Shown in pieces: positions 35,291-48,588 of a DNA stretch of 64,000 bases. A program made the position numbers and the translations under genes. Every line of letters starts with the position of its first letter. The first letter of the stretch is position 1. Source of the stretch: Tetradesmus obliquus. Lineage: Eukaryota; Chlorophyta; Chlorophyceae; Sphaeropleales; Scenedesmaceae. Location: contig CP126197.1 of assembly GCA_030272155.1 (NCBI GenBank), forward strand, positions 2,480,001 through 2,544,000, read 5' to 3'. The notes under the pieces are model-generated. The model did not search any database. It saw only the letters and a program-made list of their open reading frames with translations, and had not been told where the DNA came from.

Positions 35291-36349
35291 TTTTTTTTTT
35301 TTTTTTTTTTTTTTTGAAGCAAGAAAGTTACAAGGGCTGACCTACATAACTGTGCACTTGCTCCACAAAAAGATCCATTGAGAGAGTGAGGCAACCTGTT
35401 CCGCACTCACCCCACAGGTCTCTTGTACCAAGAGACGCTGTCACACGATCATGCAGACAGCCCCGTGCGGGGCAGCCCCGAAAGGCATCCAGGACCTGAC
35501 CGAGTGCCCAGACTCCACTAAAATCACAGTCACGCAATGACGTCCTGTGATGTGTGACAGACCGTGACTGGCCCTTGAAACAAAAGCTGTCCATAGTGTA
35601 GCTGTCAGCTATCAATGCATGGTGACTTGCACACCTCTAAAAGCTGCACCTTACAGGCAGCATTACGACACACACACAAGACGCCTATTTATAGGTGACT
35701 GATTGTCGACACAGACAATCGCCACCTGTCTATTCATAGACTCTCCACTTCATGCAAAGCACATCCTGCTATTGACCGAACATACCCCTATGAGACATGT
35801 GGCAATATGTAAAAAAATGACACCAACACAGACACACATATACACACACGCAAACTTATCAGCACATGCCTGCGCACATAATCATACTCTGCTACCCACG
35901 CGCATGCATACATAACGTAACCCAGCCATCAACTTAGCCTTTGCCATTCTATTTTGCAACACATCACAACGAGGAACGACAACCACTACTCCAACGAATG
36001 CATTGCATATCCTGCCCGAGCCGTCAAAACAGACCACCACGCCACCTATACCCGCCGTGCCCAACCCATCACTCACATGCCAGCCGTGCCGGCCCGAATC
36101 TTGATGCGACCATCGGTGCCCACCCTATACAGTGCTCCCCACTTCTGCCAAAAGTCAACAAGTTTGATCTCAGGCGACCTTCCTTGCAGCCATGCAAACG
36201 GTATCCCACAACCCAACCTAACATCTACTTCCACCCTATCCCATTCCCTCTGAATTTGCTGCCGTAGCTCTGCCAGAAACCTGCACGCCACAGCCTTAGC
36301 AGCGTATGAAGAGCTGCCCGGCTCGCCAGCTGCAAACCGTTGGCTGCCC

Positions 36350-36386
<37 letters not shown>

Positions 36387-36556
36387 TGTTGTCCTCCGCA
36401 CCGCTGTTGCTGTGGCTCTGCGATTGCAAACTGCTGCCTGCATTGCGGCTGCTGCCGCCCTCGCTACCACCCGCACTGGCCACAGTCACGCCAGCCCTGC
36501 TGCTGCTGCAGCGCACCACCCAAATGGATTCCAGCAGCAGCAGACGCAGCTGCGTC
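35291..36556 (-). mobile_element. LINE, family T (antisense), 1.27 kb
   Basis: TSD GTCGAAGACCACATT at 35276-35290 and 36554-36568; its first three bases also match LINE sequence (GCTGCGTC), so 12 bp are unambiguous. Complete 3' region, ORF2 stop at 36073, ORF2 truncated at codons for TQLRLLLLESIW, after the zinc motif. A 3-bp CCG insertion near 36053 is shared only with the copy at 41237. Confidence 0.92.
36073..36556 (-). pseudogene. LINE ORF2 C-terminal fragment, about 160 codons
   Basis: Covers the Ser-rich run and the end FWQKWGALYRV; lacks the zinc motif. Upstream in this frame reading continues into satellite sequence, which has no biological meaning. Confidence 0.8.
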
Positions 36557-37839
36557 GAAGACCACATTCCATTCGTCCAGGACGGCCAAGTAAGCGCGCC
36601 GGGAAAAATTGGCGGCGCACGGACGATTTGAAGGCCGCTGCGCTTTGCTTCTCCTTTCGTCCGCAATCATATAAAGGCCTCACATGCATGTGGGTGAAAT
36701 GTCCGAGCTGAGACGGACGAGTAGGTATTTTTGGAGGCCCAGCCAAGTTCCAGTGGCGGTGGACCGGCACCCGTGCCAACCTGTTTCCAACAGCCAGGTC
36801 GCTCCGATGACATTTAATATTAATAAACAACATAAAACACCTTGTGACAACATGCTAAACATGGTGTCGAAGACCAGGACGGCCAAGTAAGCGCGCCGGG
36901 AAAAATTGGCGGCGCACGGACGATTTGAAGGCCGCTGCGCTTTGCTTCTCCTTTCGTCCGCAATCATATAAATAAAGGCCTCCCAAGAGACGCGGGCGGC
37001 GCACCGACGATTTGAAGGCCGCTGCGCTTTGCTTCTCCTTTCGTCCGCAATCATATAAAGGCCTTCAAAAAAAAATCATATAAAGGCCTCACATGCATGT
37101 GGGTGAAATGTCCGAGCTGAGACAGACGAGTAGGTATTTTTGGAGGCCCAGCCAAGTTCCAGTGGCGGTGGACCGGCACCCGTGCCAACCTGTTTCCAAC
37201 AGCCAGGTCGCTCCGATGACATTTGATATTAATAAACAACATAAAACACCTTGTTACAACATCTTAAACATGGTGTCGAAGACCACATTCCATTCGTCCA
37301 GGACGGCCAAGTAAGCGCGCCGGGTAAAATTGGCGGTGCACGAACGATTTGAAGGCCGCTGCGCTTTGCTTCTCCTTTCGTCCGCAATCATATAAAGGCC
37401 TCACATGCATGTGGGTGAAATGTCCGAGCTGAGACGGACGAGTAGGTATTTTTGGAGGCCCAGCCAAGTTCCAGTGGCGGTGGACCGGCACCCGTGCCAA
37501 CCTGTTTCCAACAGCCAGGTCGCTCCGATGACATTTAATATTAATAAACAACATAAAACACCTTGTGACAACATTTTAAACATGGTATCGAAGACCACAT
37601 TCCATTCGTCCAGGACGGCCAAGTAAGCGCGCCGGGAAAAATTGGCGGCGCACGGACGATTTGAAGGCCGCTGCGCTTTGCTTCTCCTTTCGTCCGCAAT
37701 CATATAAAGGCCTCACATGCATGTGGGTGAAATGTCCGAGCTGAGACGGACGAGTAGGTATTTTTGGAGGCCCAGCCAAGTTCCAGTGGCGGTGGACCGG
37801 CACCCGTGCCAACCTGTTTCCAACAGCCAGGTCGCTCCG

Positions 37840-38126
37840 TTTTTTTTTTTTTTTTTTGGAGCAAGAAAGTCACAAAGGCTGACCTACATAACTGTGCCCT
37901 TGCTCCACCAAAAGATCCATTGAGAGAGTGAGGCAACCTGTTCCGCACTCACCCCACAGGTCTCTTGTACCAAGAGACGCTGTCACACGATTTTTTTTTT
38001 CGCTGTCACACGATCATGCAGACAGCCTCGTGCGGGGCAGCCCCGAAAGGCATCCAGGACCTGACCGAGTGCCCAGACTCCACTAAAATCACAGTCACGC
38101 AATGACGTCCTGTGATGGATCTTTTT
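37840..38126 (-). mobile_element. LINE family B copy, subtype B2
   Basis: Pure T-run of 18; second pair of higher-order unit one. Confidence 0.87.
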
Positions 38127-38434
38127 AGGTCGCTCCGATGACATTTAATATTAATAAACAACATAAAACACCTTGTGACAACATTTTAAACATGGTGTCG
38201 AAGACCAGGACGGCCAAGTAAGCGCGCCGGGTAAAATTGGCGGCGCACGGACGATTTGAAGGCCGCTGCGCTTTGCTTCTCCTTTCGTCCGCAATCATAT
38301 AAAGGCCTCACATGCATGTGGGTGAAATGTCCGAGCTGAGACGGACGAGTAGGTATTTTTGGAGGCCCAGCCAAGTTCCAGTGGCGGTGGACCGGCACCC
38401 GTGCCAACCTGTTTCCAACAGCCAGGTCGCTCCG

Positions 38435-38725
38435 TTTTTTTTTCTTTTTTTTTTTTTATGCAAGAAAGTTACAAAGGCTGACCTACATAACTGTGCACTT
38501 GCTCCACAAAAAGATCCATTGAGAGAGTGAGGCAACCTGTTCCGCACTCACCCCACAGGTCTCTTGTACCAAGAGACGCTGTCACACGATTTTTTTTTTC
38601 GCTGTCACACGATCATGCAGACAGCCCCGTGCGGGGCAGCCCCGAAAGGCATCCAGGACCTGACCGAGTGCCCAGACTCCACTAAAATCACAGTCACACA
38701 ATGACGTCCTGTGACGGATCTTTTT
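38435..38725 (-). mobile_element. LINE family B copy, subtype B3
   Basis: T9-C-T13 run, ATGCAAG, GACGG. The join between the two 5.94-kb units falls in the monomer just downstream. Confidence 0.87.
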
Positions 38726-39967
38726 AGGTCGCTCCGATGACATTTAATATTAATAAACAACATAAAACACCTTGTGACAACATTTTAAACATGGTGTCGA
38801 AGACCAGGACGGCCAAGTAAGCGCGCCGGGAAAAATTGGCGGCGCACGGACGATTTGAAGGCCGCTGCGCTTTGTTTCTCCTTTCGTCCGCAATCATATA
38901 AAGGCCTCACATGCGTGTGGGTGAAATGTCCGAGCTGAGACGGACGAGTAGGTATTTTTGGAGGCCCAGCCAAGTTCCAGTGGCAGTGGACCGGCACCCG
39001 TGCCAACCTGTTTCCAACAGCCAGGTCGCTCCGATGACATTTAATATTAATAAACTACATAAAACACCTTGTTAAAACATCTTAAACATGGTGTCGAAGA
39101 CCACATTCCATTCGTCCAGGACGGCCAAGTAAGCGCGCCGGGAAAAATTGGCGGCGCACGGACGATTTGAAGGCCGCTGCGCTTTGCTTCTCCTTTCGTC
39201 CGCAATCATATAAAGGCCTCACATGCATGTGGGTGAAATGTCCGAGCTGAGACAGACGAGTAGGTATTTTTGGAGGCCCAGCCAAGTTCCAGTGGCGGTG
39301 GACTGGCACCCGTGCCAACCTGTTTCCAACAGCCAGGTCGCTCCGATGACATTTAATATTAATAACTACATAAAACACCTTGTTAAAACATCTTAAACAT
39401 GGTGTCGAAGACCACACTCCATTCGTCCAGGAAGGCCAAGTAAGCGCGCCGGGAAAAATTGGCGGCGCACGGACGATTTGAAGGCCGCTGCGCTTTGCTT
39501 CTCCTTTCGTCCGCAATCATATAAAGGCCTCACATGCATGTGGGTGAAATGTCCGAGCTGAGACAGACGAGTAGGTATTTTTGGAGGCCCAGCCAAGTTC
39601 CAGTGGCGGTGGACTGGCACCCGTGCCAACCTGTTTCCAACAGCCAGGTCGCTCCGATGACATTTAATATTAATAACTACATAAAACACCTTGTGACAAC
39701 ATGCTAAACATGGTGTCGAAGACCACACTCCATTCGTCCAGGACGGCCAAGTAAGCGCGCCGGGAAAAATTGGCGGCGCACGGATGATTTGAAGGCCGCT
39801 GCGCTTTGCTTCTCCTTTCGTCCGCAATCATATAAAGGCCTCACATGCATGTGGGTGAAATGTCCGAGCTGAGACGGACGAGTAGGTATTTTTGGAGGCC
39901 CAGCCAAGTTCCAGTGGCGGTGGACCGGCACCCGTGCCAACCTGTTTCCAACAGCCAGGTCGCTCCG

Positions 39968-40255
39968 TTGTTTTTTTTTTTTTTTTGGAGCAAGAAAGTC
40001 ACAAAGGCTGACCTACATAACTGTGCCCTTGCTCCACCAAAAGATCCATTGAGAGAGTGAGGCAACCTGTTCCGCACTCACCCCACAGGTCTCTTGTACC
40101 AAGAGACGCTGTCACACGATTTTTTTTTTCGCTGTCACACGATCATGCAGACAGCCTCGTGCGGGGCAGCCCCGAAAGGCATCCAGGACCTGACCGAGTG
40201 CCCAGACTCCACTAAAATCACAGTCACGCAATGACGTCCTGTGATGGATCTTTTT
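39968..40255 (-). mobile_element. LINE family B copy, subtype B2
   Basis: Counterpart of 34023 in higher-order unit two, same CCGTTG junction. Confidence 0.87.
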
Positions 40256-40563
40256 AGGTCGCTCCGATGACATTTAATATTAATAAACAACATAAAACAC
40301 CTTGTGACAACATTTTAAACATGGTGTCGAAGACCAGGACGGCCAAGTAAGCGCGCCGGGTAAAATTGGCGGCGCACGGACGATTTGAAGGCCGCTGCGC
40401 TTTGCTTCTCCTTTCGTCCGCAATCATATAAAGGCCTCACATGCATGTGGGTGAAATGTCCGAGCTGAGACGGACGAGTAGGTATTTTTGGAGGCCCAGC
40501 CAAGTTCCAGTGGCGGTGGACCGGCACCCGTGCCAACCTGTTTCCAACAGCCAGGTCGCTCCG

Positions 40564-40854
40564 TTTTTTTTTCTTTTTTTTTTTTTTTGCAAGAAAGTTA
40601 CAAAGGCTGACCTACATAACTGTGCACTTGCTCCACAAAAAGATCCATTGAGAGAGTGAGGCAACCTGTTCCGCACTCACCCCACAGGTCTCTTGTACCA
40701 AGAGACGCTGTCACACGATTTTTTTTTTCGCTGTCACACGATCATGCAGACAGCCCCGTGCGGGGCAGCCCCGAAAGGCATCCAGGACCTGACCGAGTGC
40801 CCAGACTCCACTAAAATCACAGTCACACAATGACGTCCTGTGATGGATCTTTTT
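40564..40854 (-). mobile_element. LINE family B copy, B3 with GATGG end
   Basis: Counterpart of 34618, same B3/B1 mixture. Confidence 0.86.
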
Positions 40855-41236
40855 AGGTCGCTCCGATGACATTTAATATTAATAAACAACATAAAACACC
40901 TTGTGACAACATTTTAAACATGGTGTCGAAGACCAGGACGGCCAAGTAAGCGCGCCGGGAAAAATTGGCGGCGCACGGACGATTTGAAGGCCGCTGCGCT
41001 TTGCTTCTCCTTTCGTCCGCAATCATATAAAGGCCTCACATGCATGTGGGTGAAATGTCCGAGCTGAGACGGACGAGTAGGTATTTTTGGAGGCCCAGCC
41101 AAGTTCCAGTGGCGGTGGACCGGCACCCGTGCCAACCTGTTTCCAACAGCCAGGTCGCTCCGATGACATTTAATATTAATAAACAACATAAAACACCTTG
41201 TTACAACATCTTAAACATGGTGTCGAAGACCACATT

Positions 41237-42293
41237 TTTTTTTTTTTTTTTTTTTTTTTGAAGCAAGAAAGTTACAAGGGCTGACCTACATAACTGTGCA
41301 CTTGCTCCACAAAAAGATCCATTGAGAGAGTGAGGCAACCTGTTCCGCACTCACCCCACAGGTCTCTTGTACCAAGAGACGCTGTCACACGATCATGCAG
41401 ACAGCCCCGTGCGGGGCAGCCCCGAAAGGCATCCAGGACCTGACCGAGTGCCCAGACTCCACTAAAATCACAGTCACGCAATGACGTCCTGTGATGTGTG
41501 ACAGACCGTGACTGGCCCTTGAAACAAAAGCTGTCCATAGTGTAGCTGTCAGCTATCAATGCATGGTGACTTGCACACCTCTAAAAGCTGCACCTTACAG
41601 GCAGCATTACGACACACACACAAGACGCCTATTTATAGGTGACTGATTGTCGACACAGACAATCGCCACCTGTCTATTCATAGACTCTCCACTTCATGCA
41701 AAGCACATCCTGCTATTGACCGAACATACCCCTATGAGACATGTGGCAATATGTAAAAAAATGACACCAACACAGACACACATATACACACACGCAAACT
41801 TATCAGCACATGCCTGCGCACATAATCATACTCTGCTACCCACGCGCATGCATACATAACGTAACCCAGCCATCAACTTAGCCTTTGCCATTCTATTTTG
41901 CAACACATCACAACGAGGAACGACAACCACTACTCCAACGAATGCATTGCATATCCTGCCCGAGCCGTCAAAACAGACCACCACGCCACCTATACCCGCC
42001 GTGCCCAACCCATCACTCACATGCCAGCCGTGCCGGCCCGAATCTTGATGCGACCATCGGTGCCCACCCTATACAGTGCTCCCCACTTCTGCCAAAAGTC
42101 AACAAGTTTGATCTCAGGCGACCTTCCTTGCAGCCATGCAAACGGTATCCCACAACCCAACCTAACATCTACTTCCACCCTATCCCATTCCCTCTGAATT
42201 TGCTGCCGTAGCTCTGCCAGAAACCTGCACGCCACAGCCTTAGCAGCGTATGAAGAGCTGCCCGGCTCGCCAGCTGCAAACCGTTGGCTGCCC

Positions 42294-42330
<37 letters not shown>

Positions 42331-42500
42331 TGTTGTCCTCCGCACCGCTGTTGCTGTGGCTCTGCGATTGCAAACTGCTGCCTGCATTGCGGCTGCTGCC
42401 GCCCTCGCTACCACCCGCACTGGCCACAGTCACGCCAGCCCTGCTGCTGCTGCAGCGCACCACCCAAATGGATTCCAGCAGCAGCAGACGCAGCTGCGTC
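41237..42500 (-). mobile_element. LINE, family T, 1.26 kb
   Basis: Duplicate of 35291 with the same TSD (41222-41236, 42498-42512) and the same CCG insertion; the T-run is two bases shorter. Confidence 0.92.
42017..42500 (-). pseudogene. LINE ORF2 C-terminal fragment, about 160 codons
   Basis: Duplicate of the fragment at 36073, same extent. Confidence 0.8.
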
Positions 42501-43783
42501 GAAGACCACATTCCATTCGTCCAGGACGGCCAAGTAAGCGCGCCGGGAAAAATTGGCGGCGCACGGACGATTTGAAGGCCGCTGCGCTTTGCTTCTCCTT
42601 TCGTCCGCAATCATATAAAGGCCTCACATGCATGTGGGTGAAATGTCCGAGCTGAGACGGACGAGTAGGTATTTTTGGAGGCCCAGCCAAGTTCCAGTGG
42701 CGGTGGACCGGCACCCGTGCCAACCTGTTTCCAACAGCCAGGTCGCTCCGATGACATTTAATATTAATAAACAACATAAAACACCTTGTGACAACATGCT
42801 AAACATGGTGTCGAAGACCAGGACGGCCAAGTAAGCGCGCCGGGAAAAATTGGCGGCGCACGGACGATTTGAAGGCCGCTGCGCTTTGCTTCTCCTTTCG
42901 TCCGCAATCATATAAATAAAGGCCTCCCAAGAGACGCGGGCGGCGCACCGACGATTTGAAGGCCGCTGCGCTTTGCTTCTCCTTTCGTCCGCAATCATAT
43001 AAAGGCCTTCAAAAAAAAATCATATAAAGGCCTCACATGCATGTGGGTGAAATGTCCGAGCTGAGACAGACGAGTAGGTATTTTTGGAGGCCCAGCCAAG
43101 TTCCAGTGGCGGTGGACCGGCACCCGTGCCAACCTGTTTCCAACAGCCAGGTCGCTCCGATGACATTTGATATTAATAAACAACATAAAACACCTTGTTA
43201 CAACATCTTAAACATGGTGTCGAAGACCACATTCCATTCGTCCAGGACGGCCAAGTAAGCGCGCCGGGTAAAATTGGCGGTGCACGAACGATTTGAAGGC
43301 CGCTGCGCTTTGCTTCTCCTTTCGTCCGCAATCATATAAAGGCCTCACATGCATGTGGGTGAAATGTCCGAGCTGAGACGGACGAGTAGGTATTTTTGGA
43401 GGCCCAGCCAAGTTCCAGTGGCGGTGGACCGGCACCCGTGCCAACCTGTTTCCAACAGCCAGGTCGCTCCGATGACATTTAATATTAATAAACAACATAA
43501 AACACCTTGTGACAACATTTTAAACATGGTATCGAAGACCACATTCCATTCGTCCAGGACGGCCAAGTAAGCGCGCCGGGAAAAATTGGCGGCGCACGGA
43601 CGATTTGAAGGCCGCTGCGCTTTGCTTCTCCTTTCGTCCGCAATCATATAAAGGCCTCACATGCATGTGGGTGAAATGTCCGAGCTGAGACGGACGAGTA
43701 GGTATTTTTGGAGGCCCAGCCAAGTTCCAGTGGCGGTGGACCGGCACCCGTGCCAACCTGTTTCCAACAGCCAGGTCGCTCCG

Positions 43784-44070
43784 TTTTTTTTTTTTTTTTT
43801 TTGGAGCAAGAAAGTCACAAAGGCTGACCTACATAACTGTGCCCTTGCTCCACCAAAAGATCCATTGAGAGAGTGAGGCAACCTGTTCCGCACTCACCCC
43901 ACAGGTCTCTTGTACCAAGAGACGCTGTCACACGATTTTTTTTTCGCTGTCACACGATCATGCAGACAGCCTCGTGCGGGGCAGCCCCGAAAGGCATCCA
44001 GGACCTGACCGAGTGCCCAGACTCCACTAAAATCACAGTCACGCAATGACGTCCTGTGATGGATCTTTTT
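43784..44070 (-). mobile_element. LINE family B copy, subtype B2
   Basis: Internal T-run shortened to eight; starts the 1506-bp series. Confidence 0.87.
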
Positions 44071-44378
44071 AGGTCGCTCCGATGACATTTAATATTAATA
44101 AACAACATAAAACACCTTGTGACAACATTTTAAACATGGTGTCGAAGACCAGGACGGCCAAGTAAGCGCGCCGGGTAAAATTGGCGGCGCACGGACGATT
44201 TGAAGGCCGCTGCGCTTTGCTTCTCCTTTCGTCCGCAATCATATAAAGGCCTCACATGCATGTGGGTGAAATGTCCGAGCTGAGACGGACGAGTAGGTAT
44301 TTTTGGAGGCCCAGCCAAGTTCCAGTGGCGGTGGACCGGCACCCGTGCCAACCTGTTTCCAACAGCCAGGTCGCTCCG

Positions 44379-44669
44379 TTTTTTTTTCTTTTTTTTTTTT
44401 TATGCAAGAAAGTTACAAAGGCTGACCTACATAACTGTGCACTTGCTCCACAAAAAGATCCATTGAGAGAGTGAGGCAACCTGTTCCGCACTCACCCCAC
44501 AGGTCTCTTGTACCAAGAGACGCTGTCACACGATTTTTTTTTTCGCTGTCACACGATCATGCAGACAGCCCCGTGCGGGGCAGCCCCGAAAGGCATCCAG
44601 GACCTGACCGAGTGCCCAGACTCCACTAAAATCACAGTCACACAATGACGTCCTGTGACGGATCTTTTT
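44379..44669 (-). mobile_element. LINE family B copy, subtype B3
   Basis: As 38435; followed by a CACGGATG monomer where 38435 is followed by a GCGTGTGG monomer. Confidence 0.87.
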
Positions 44670-45289
44670 AGGTCGCTCCGATGACATTTAATATTAATAA
44701 ACAACATAAAACACCTTGTGACAACATTTTAAACATGGTGTCGAAGACCAGGACGGCCAAGTAAGCGCGCCGGGAAAAATTGGCGGCGCACGGATGATTT
44801 GAAGGCCGCTGCGCTTTGCTTCTCCTTTCGTCCGCAATCATATAAAGGCCTCACATGCATGTGGGTGAAATGTCCGAGCTGAGACGGACGAGTAGGTATT
44901 TTTGGAGGCCCAGCCAAGTTCCAGTGGCGGTGGACCGGCACCCGTGCCAACCTGTTTCCAACAGCCAGGTCGCTCCGATGACATTTAATATTAATAAACA
45001 ACATAAAACACCTTGTGACAACATTTTAAACATGGTATCGAAGACCACATTCCATTCGTCCAGGACGGCCAAGTAAGCGCGCCGGGAAAAATTGGCGGCG
45101 CACGGACGATTTGAAGGCCGCTGCGCTTTGCTTCTCCTTTCGTCCGCAATCATATAAAGGCCTCACATGCATGTGGGTGAAATGTCCGAGCTGAGACGGA
45201 CGAGTAGGTATTTTTGGAGGCCCAGCCAAGTTCCAGTGGCGGTGGACCGGCACCCGTGCCAACCTGTTTCCAACAGCCAGGTCGCTCCG

Positions 45290-45576
45290 TTTTTTTTTTT
45301 TTTTTTTGGAGCAAGAAAGTCACAAAGGCTGACCTACATAACTGTGCCCTTGCTCCACCAAAAGATCCATTGAGAGAGTGAGGCAACCTGTTCCGCACTC
45401 ACCCCACAGGTCTCTTGTACCAAGAGACGCTGTCACACGATTTTTTTTTTCGCTGTCACACGATCATGCAGACAGCCTCGTGCGGGGCAGCCCCGAAAGG
45501 CATCCAGGACCTGACCGAGTGCCCAGACTCCACTAAAATCACAGTCACGCAATGACGTCCTGTGATGGATCTTTTT
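45290..45576 (-). mobile_element. LINE family B copy, subtype B2
   Basis: Second B2 of the 1506-bp series; internal T-run of ten. Confidence 0.87.
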
Positions 45577-45884
45577 AGGTCGCTCCGATGACATTTAATA
45601 TTAATAAACAACATAAAACACCTTGTGACAACATTTTAAACATGGTGTCGAAGACCAGGACGGCCAAGTAAGCGCGCCGGGTAAAATTGGCGGCGCACGG
45701 ACGATTTGAAGGCCGCTGCGCTTTGCTTCTCCTTTCGTCCGCAATCATATAAAGGCCTCACATGCATGTGGGTGAAATGTCCGAGCTGAGACGGACGAGT
45801 AGGTATTTTTGGAGGCCCAGCCAAGTTCCAGTGGCGGTGGACCGGCACCCGTGCCAACCTGTTTCCAACAGCCAGGTCGCTCCG

Positions 45885-46175
45885 TTTTTTTTTCTTTTTT
45901 TTTTTTTATGCAAGAAAGTTACAAAGGCTGACCTACATAACTGTGCACTTGCTCCACAAAAAGATCCATTGAGAGAGTGAGGCAACCTGTTCCGCACTCA
46001 CCCCACAGGTCTCTTGTACCAAGAGACGCTGTCACACGATTTTTTTTTTCGCTGTCACACGATCATGCAGACAGCCCCGTGCGGGGCAGCCCCGAAAGGC
46101 ATCCAGGACCTGACCGAGTGCCCAGACTCCACTAAAATCACAGTCACACAATGACGTCCTGTGACGGATCTTTTT
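45885..46175 (-). mobile_element. LINE family B copy, subtype B3
   Basis: Second B3 of the 1506-bp series. Confidence 0.87.
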
Positions 46176-46795
46176 AGGTCGCTCCGATGACATTTAATAT
46201 TAATAAACAACATAAAACACCTTGTGACAACATTTTAAACATGGTGTCGAAGACCAGGACGGCCAAGTAAGCGCGCCGGGAAAAATTGGCGGCGCACGGA
46301 TGATTTGAAGGCCGCTGCGCTTTGCTTCTCCTTTCGTCCGCAATCATATAAAGGCCTCACATGCATGTGGGTGAAATGTCCGAGCTGAGACGGACGAGTA
46401 GGTATTTTTGGAGGCCCAGCCAAGTTCCAGTGGCGGTGGACCGGCACCCGTGCCAACCTGTTTCCAACAGCCAGGTCGCTCCGATGACATTTAATATTAA
46501 TAAACAACATAAAACACCTTGTGACAACATTTTAAACATGGTATCGAAGACCACATTCCATTCGTCCAGGACGGCCAAGTAAGCGCGCCGGGAAAAATTG
46601 GCGGCGCACGGACGATTTGAAGGCCGCTGCGCTTTGCTTCTCCTTTCGTCCGCAATCATATAAAGGCCTCACATGCATGTGGGTGAAATGTCCGAGCTGA
46701 GACGGACGAGTAGGTATTTTTGGAGGCCCAGCCAAGTTCCAGTGGCGGTGGACCGGCACCCGTGCCAACCTGTTTCCAACAGCCAGGTCGCTCCG

Positions 46796-47083
46796 TTTTT
46801 TTTTTTTTTTTTTTGGAGCAAGAAAGTCACAAAGGCTGACCTACATAACTGTGCCCTTGCTCCACCAAAAGATCCATTGAGAGAGTGAGGCAACCTGTTC
46901 CGCACTCACCCCACAGGTCTCTTGTACCAAGAGACGCTGTCACACGATTTTTTTTTTCGCTGTCACACGATCATGCAGACAGCCTCGTGCGGGGCAGCCC
47001 CGAAAGGCATCCAGGACCTGACCGAGTGCCCAGACTCCACTAAAATCACAGTCACGCAATGACGTCCTGTGATGGATCTTTTT
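46796..47083 (-). mobile_element. LINE family B copy, subtype B2
   Basis: Third B2 of the 1506-bp series; T-run one base longer. Confidence 0.87.
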
Positions 47084-47391
47084 AGGTCGCTCCGATGACA
47101 TTTAATATTAATAAACAACATAAAACACCTTGTGACAACATTTTAAACATGGTGTCGAAGACCAGGACGGCCAAGTAAGCGCGCCGGGTAAAATTGGCGG
47201 CGCACGGACGATTTGAAGGCCGCTGCGCTTTGCTTCTCCTTTCGTCCGCAATCATATAAAGGCCTCACATGCATGTGGGTGAAATGTCCGAGCTGAGACG
47301 GACGAGTAGGTATTTTTGGAGGCCCAGCCAAGTTCCAGTGGCGGTGGACCGGCACCCGTGCCAACCTGTTTCCAACAGCCAGGTCGCTCCG

Positions 47392-47682
47392 TTTTTTTTT
47401 CTTTTTTTTTTTTTATGCAAGAAAGTTACAAAGGCTGACCTACATAACTGTGCCCTTGCTCCACCAAAAGATCCATTGAGAGAGTGAGGCAACCTGTTCC
47501 GCACTCACCCCACAGGTCTCTTGTACCAAGAGACGCTGTCACACGATTTTTTTTTTCGCTGTCACACGATCATGCAGACAGCCTCGTGCGGGGCAGCCCC
47601 GAAAGGCATCCAGGACCTGACCGAGTGCCCAGACTCCACTAAAATCACAGTCACGCAATGACGTCCTGTGATGGATCTTTTT
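47392..47682 (-). mobile_element. LINE family B copy, B3/B2 recombinant
   Basis: B3 tail (T9-C run, ATGCAAG, AAGTTAC) joined to B2 body (CCCTTGCTCCACC, CCTCG, CACGCAATG, GATGG). The breakpoint lies within about 40 bp of LINE tail. Confidence 0.87.
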
Positions 47683-47990
47683 AGGTCGCTCCGATGACAT
47701 TTAATATTAATAAACAACATAAAACACCTTGTGACAACATTTTAAACATGGTGTCGAAGACCAGGACGGCCAAGTAAGCGCGCCGGGTAAAATTGGCGGC
47801 GCACGGACGATTTGAAGGCCGCTGCGCTTTGCTTCTCCTTTCGTCCGCAATCATATAAAGGCCTCACATGCATGTGGGTGAAATGTCCGAGCTGAGACGG
47901 ACGAGTAGGTATTTTTGGAGGCCCAGCCAAGTTCCAGTGGCGGTGGACCGGCACCCGTGCCAACCTGTTTCCAACAGCCAGGTCGCTCCG

Positions 47991-48280
47991 TTTTTTTTTC
48001 TTTTTTTTTTTTATGCAAGAAAGTTACAAAGGCTGACCTACATAACTGTGCACTTGCTCCACAAAAAGATCCATTGAGAGAGTGAGGCAACCTGTTCCGC
48101 ACTCACCCCACAGGTCTCTTGTACCAAGAGACGCTGTCACACGATTTTTTTTTTCGCTGTCACACGATCATGCAGACAGCCCCGTGCGGGGCAGCCCCGA
48201 AAGGCATCCAGGACCTGACCGAGTGCCCAGACTCCACTAAAATCACAGTCACGCAATGACGTCCTGTGATGGATCTTTTT
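47991..48280 (-). mobile_element. LINE family B copy, B3/B1 recombinant
   Basis: B3 tail with CCCGTG, CACGCAATG and GATGG. Stands 599 bp after the previous copy, so one monomer plus one LINE tail was itself duplicated. Confidence 0.86.
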
Positions 48281-48588
48281 AGGTCGCTCCGATGACATTT
48301 AATATTAATAAACAACATAAAACACCTTGTGACAACATTTTAAACATGGTGTCGAAGACCAGGACGGCCAAGTAAGCGCGCCGGGTAAAATTGGCGGCGC
48401 ACGGACGATTTGAAGGCCGCTGCGCTTTGCTTCTCCTTTCGTCCGCAATCATATAAAGGCCTCACATGCATGTGGGTGAAATGTCCGAGCTGAGACGGAC
48501 GAGTAGGTATTTTTGGAGGCCCAGCCAAGTTCCAGTGGCGGTGGACCGGCACCCGTGCCAACCTGTTTCCAACAGCCAGGTCGCTCCG

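Larger units (their letters stand above)
32856..44745. repeat. Tandem duplication of a 5.94-kb higher-order unit
   Basis: Unit one is about 32856-38800, unit two about 38801-44745; offset 5944-5946 bp throughout. Each unit holds monomers, two B2-B3 pairs, one 1.26-kb LINE (family T), the truncated piece and the TTC-A insertion. Shared private changes (CCG insert near 36053 and 41997; AGGAAGGCC near 33485 and 39430) show recent origin. Boundaries lie in monomer sequence and are approximate. Confidence 0.88.
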
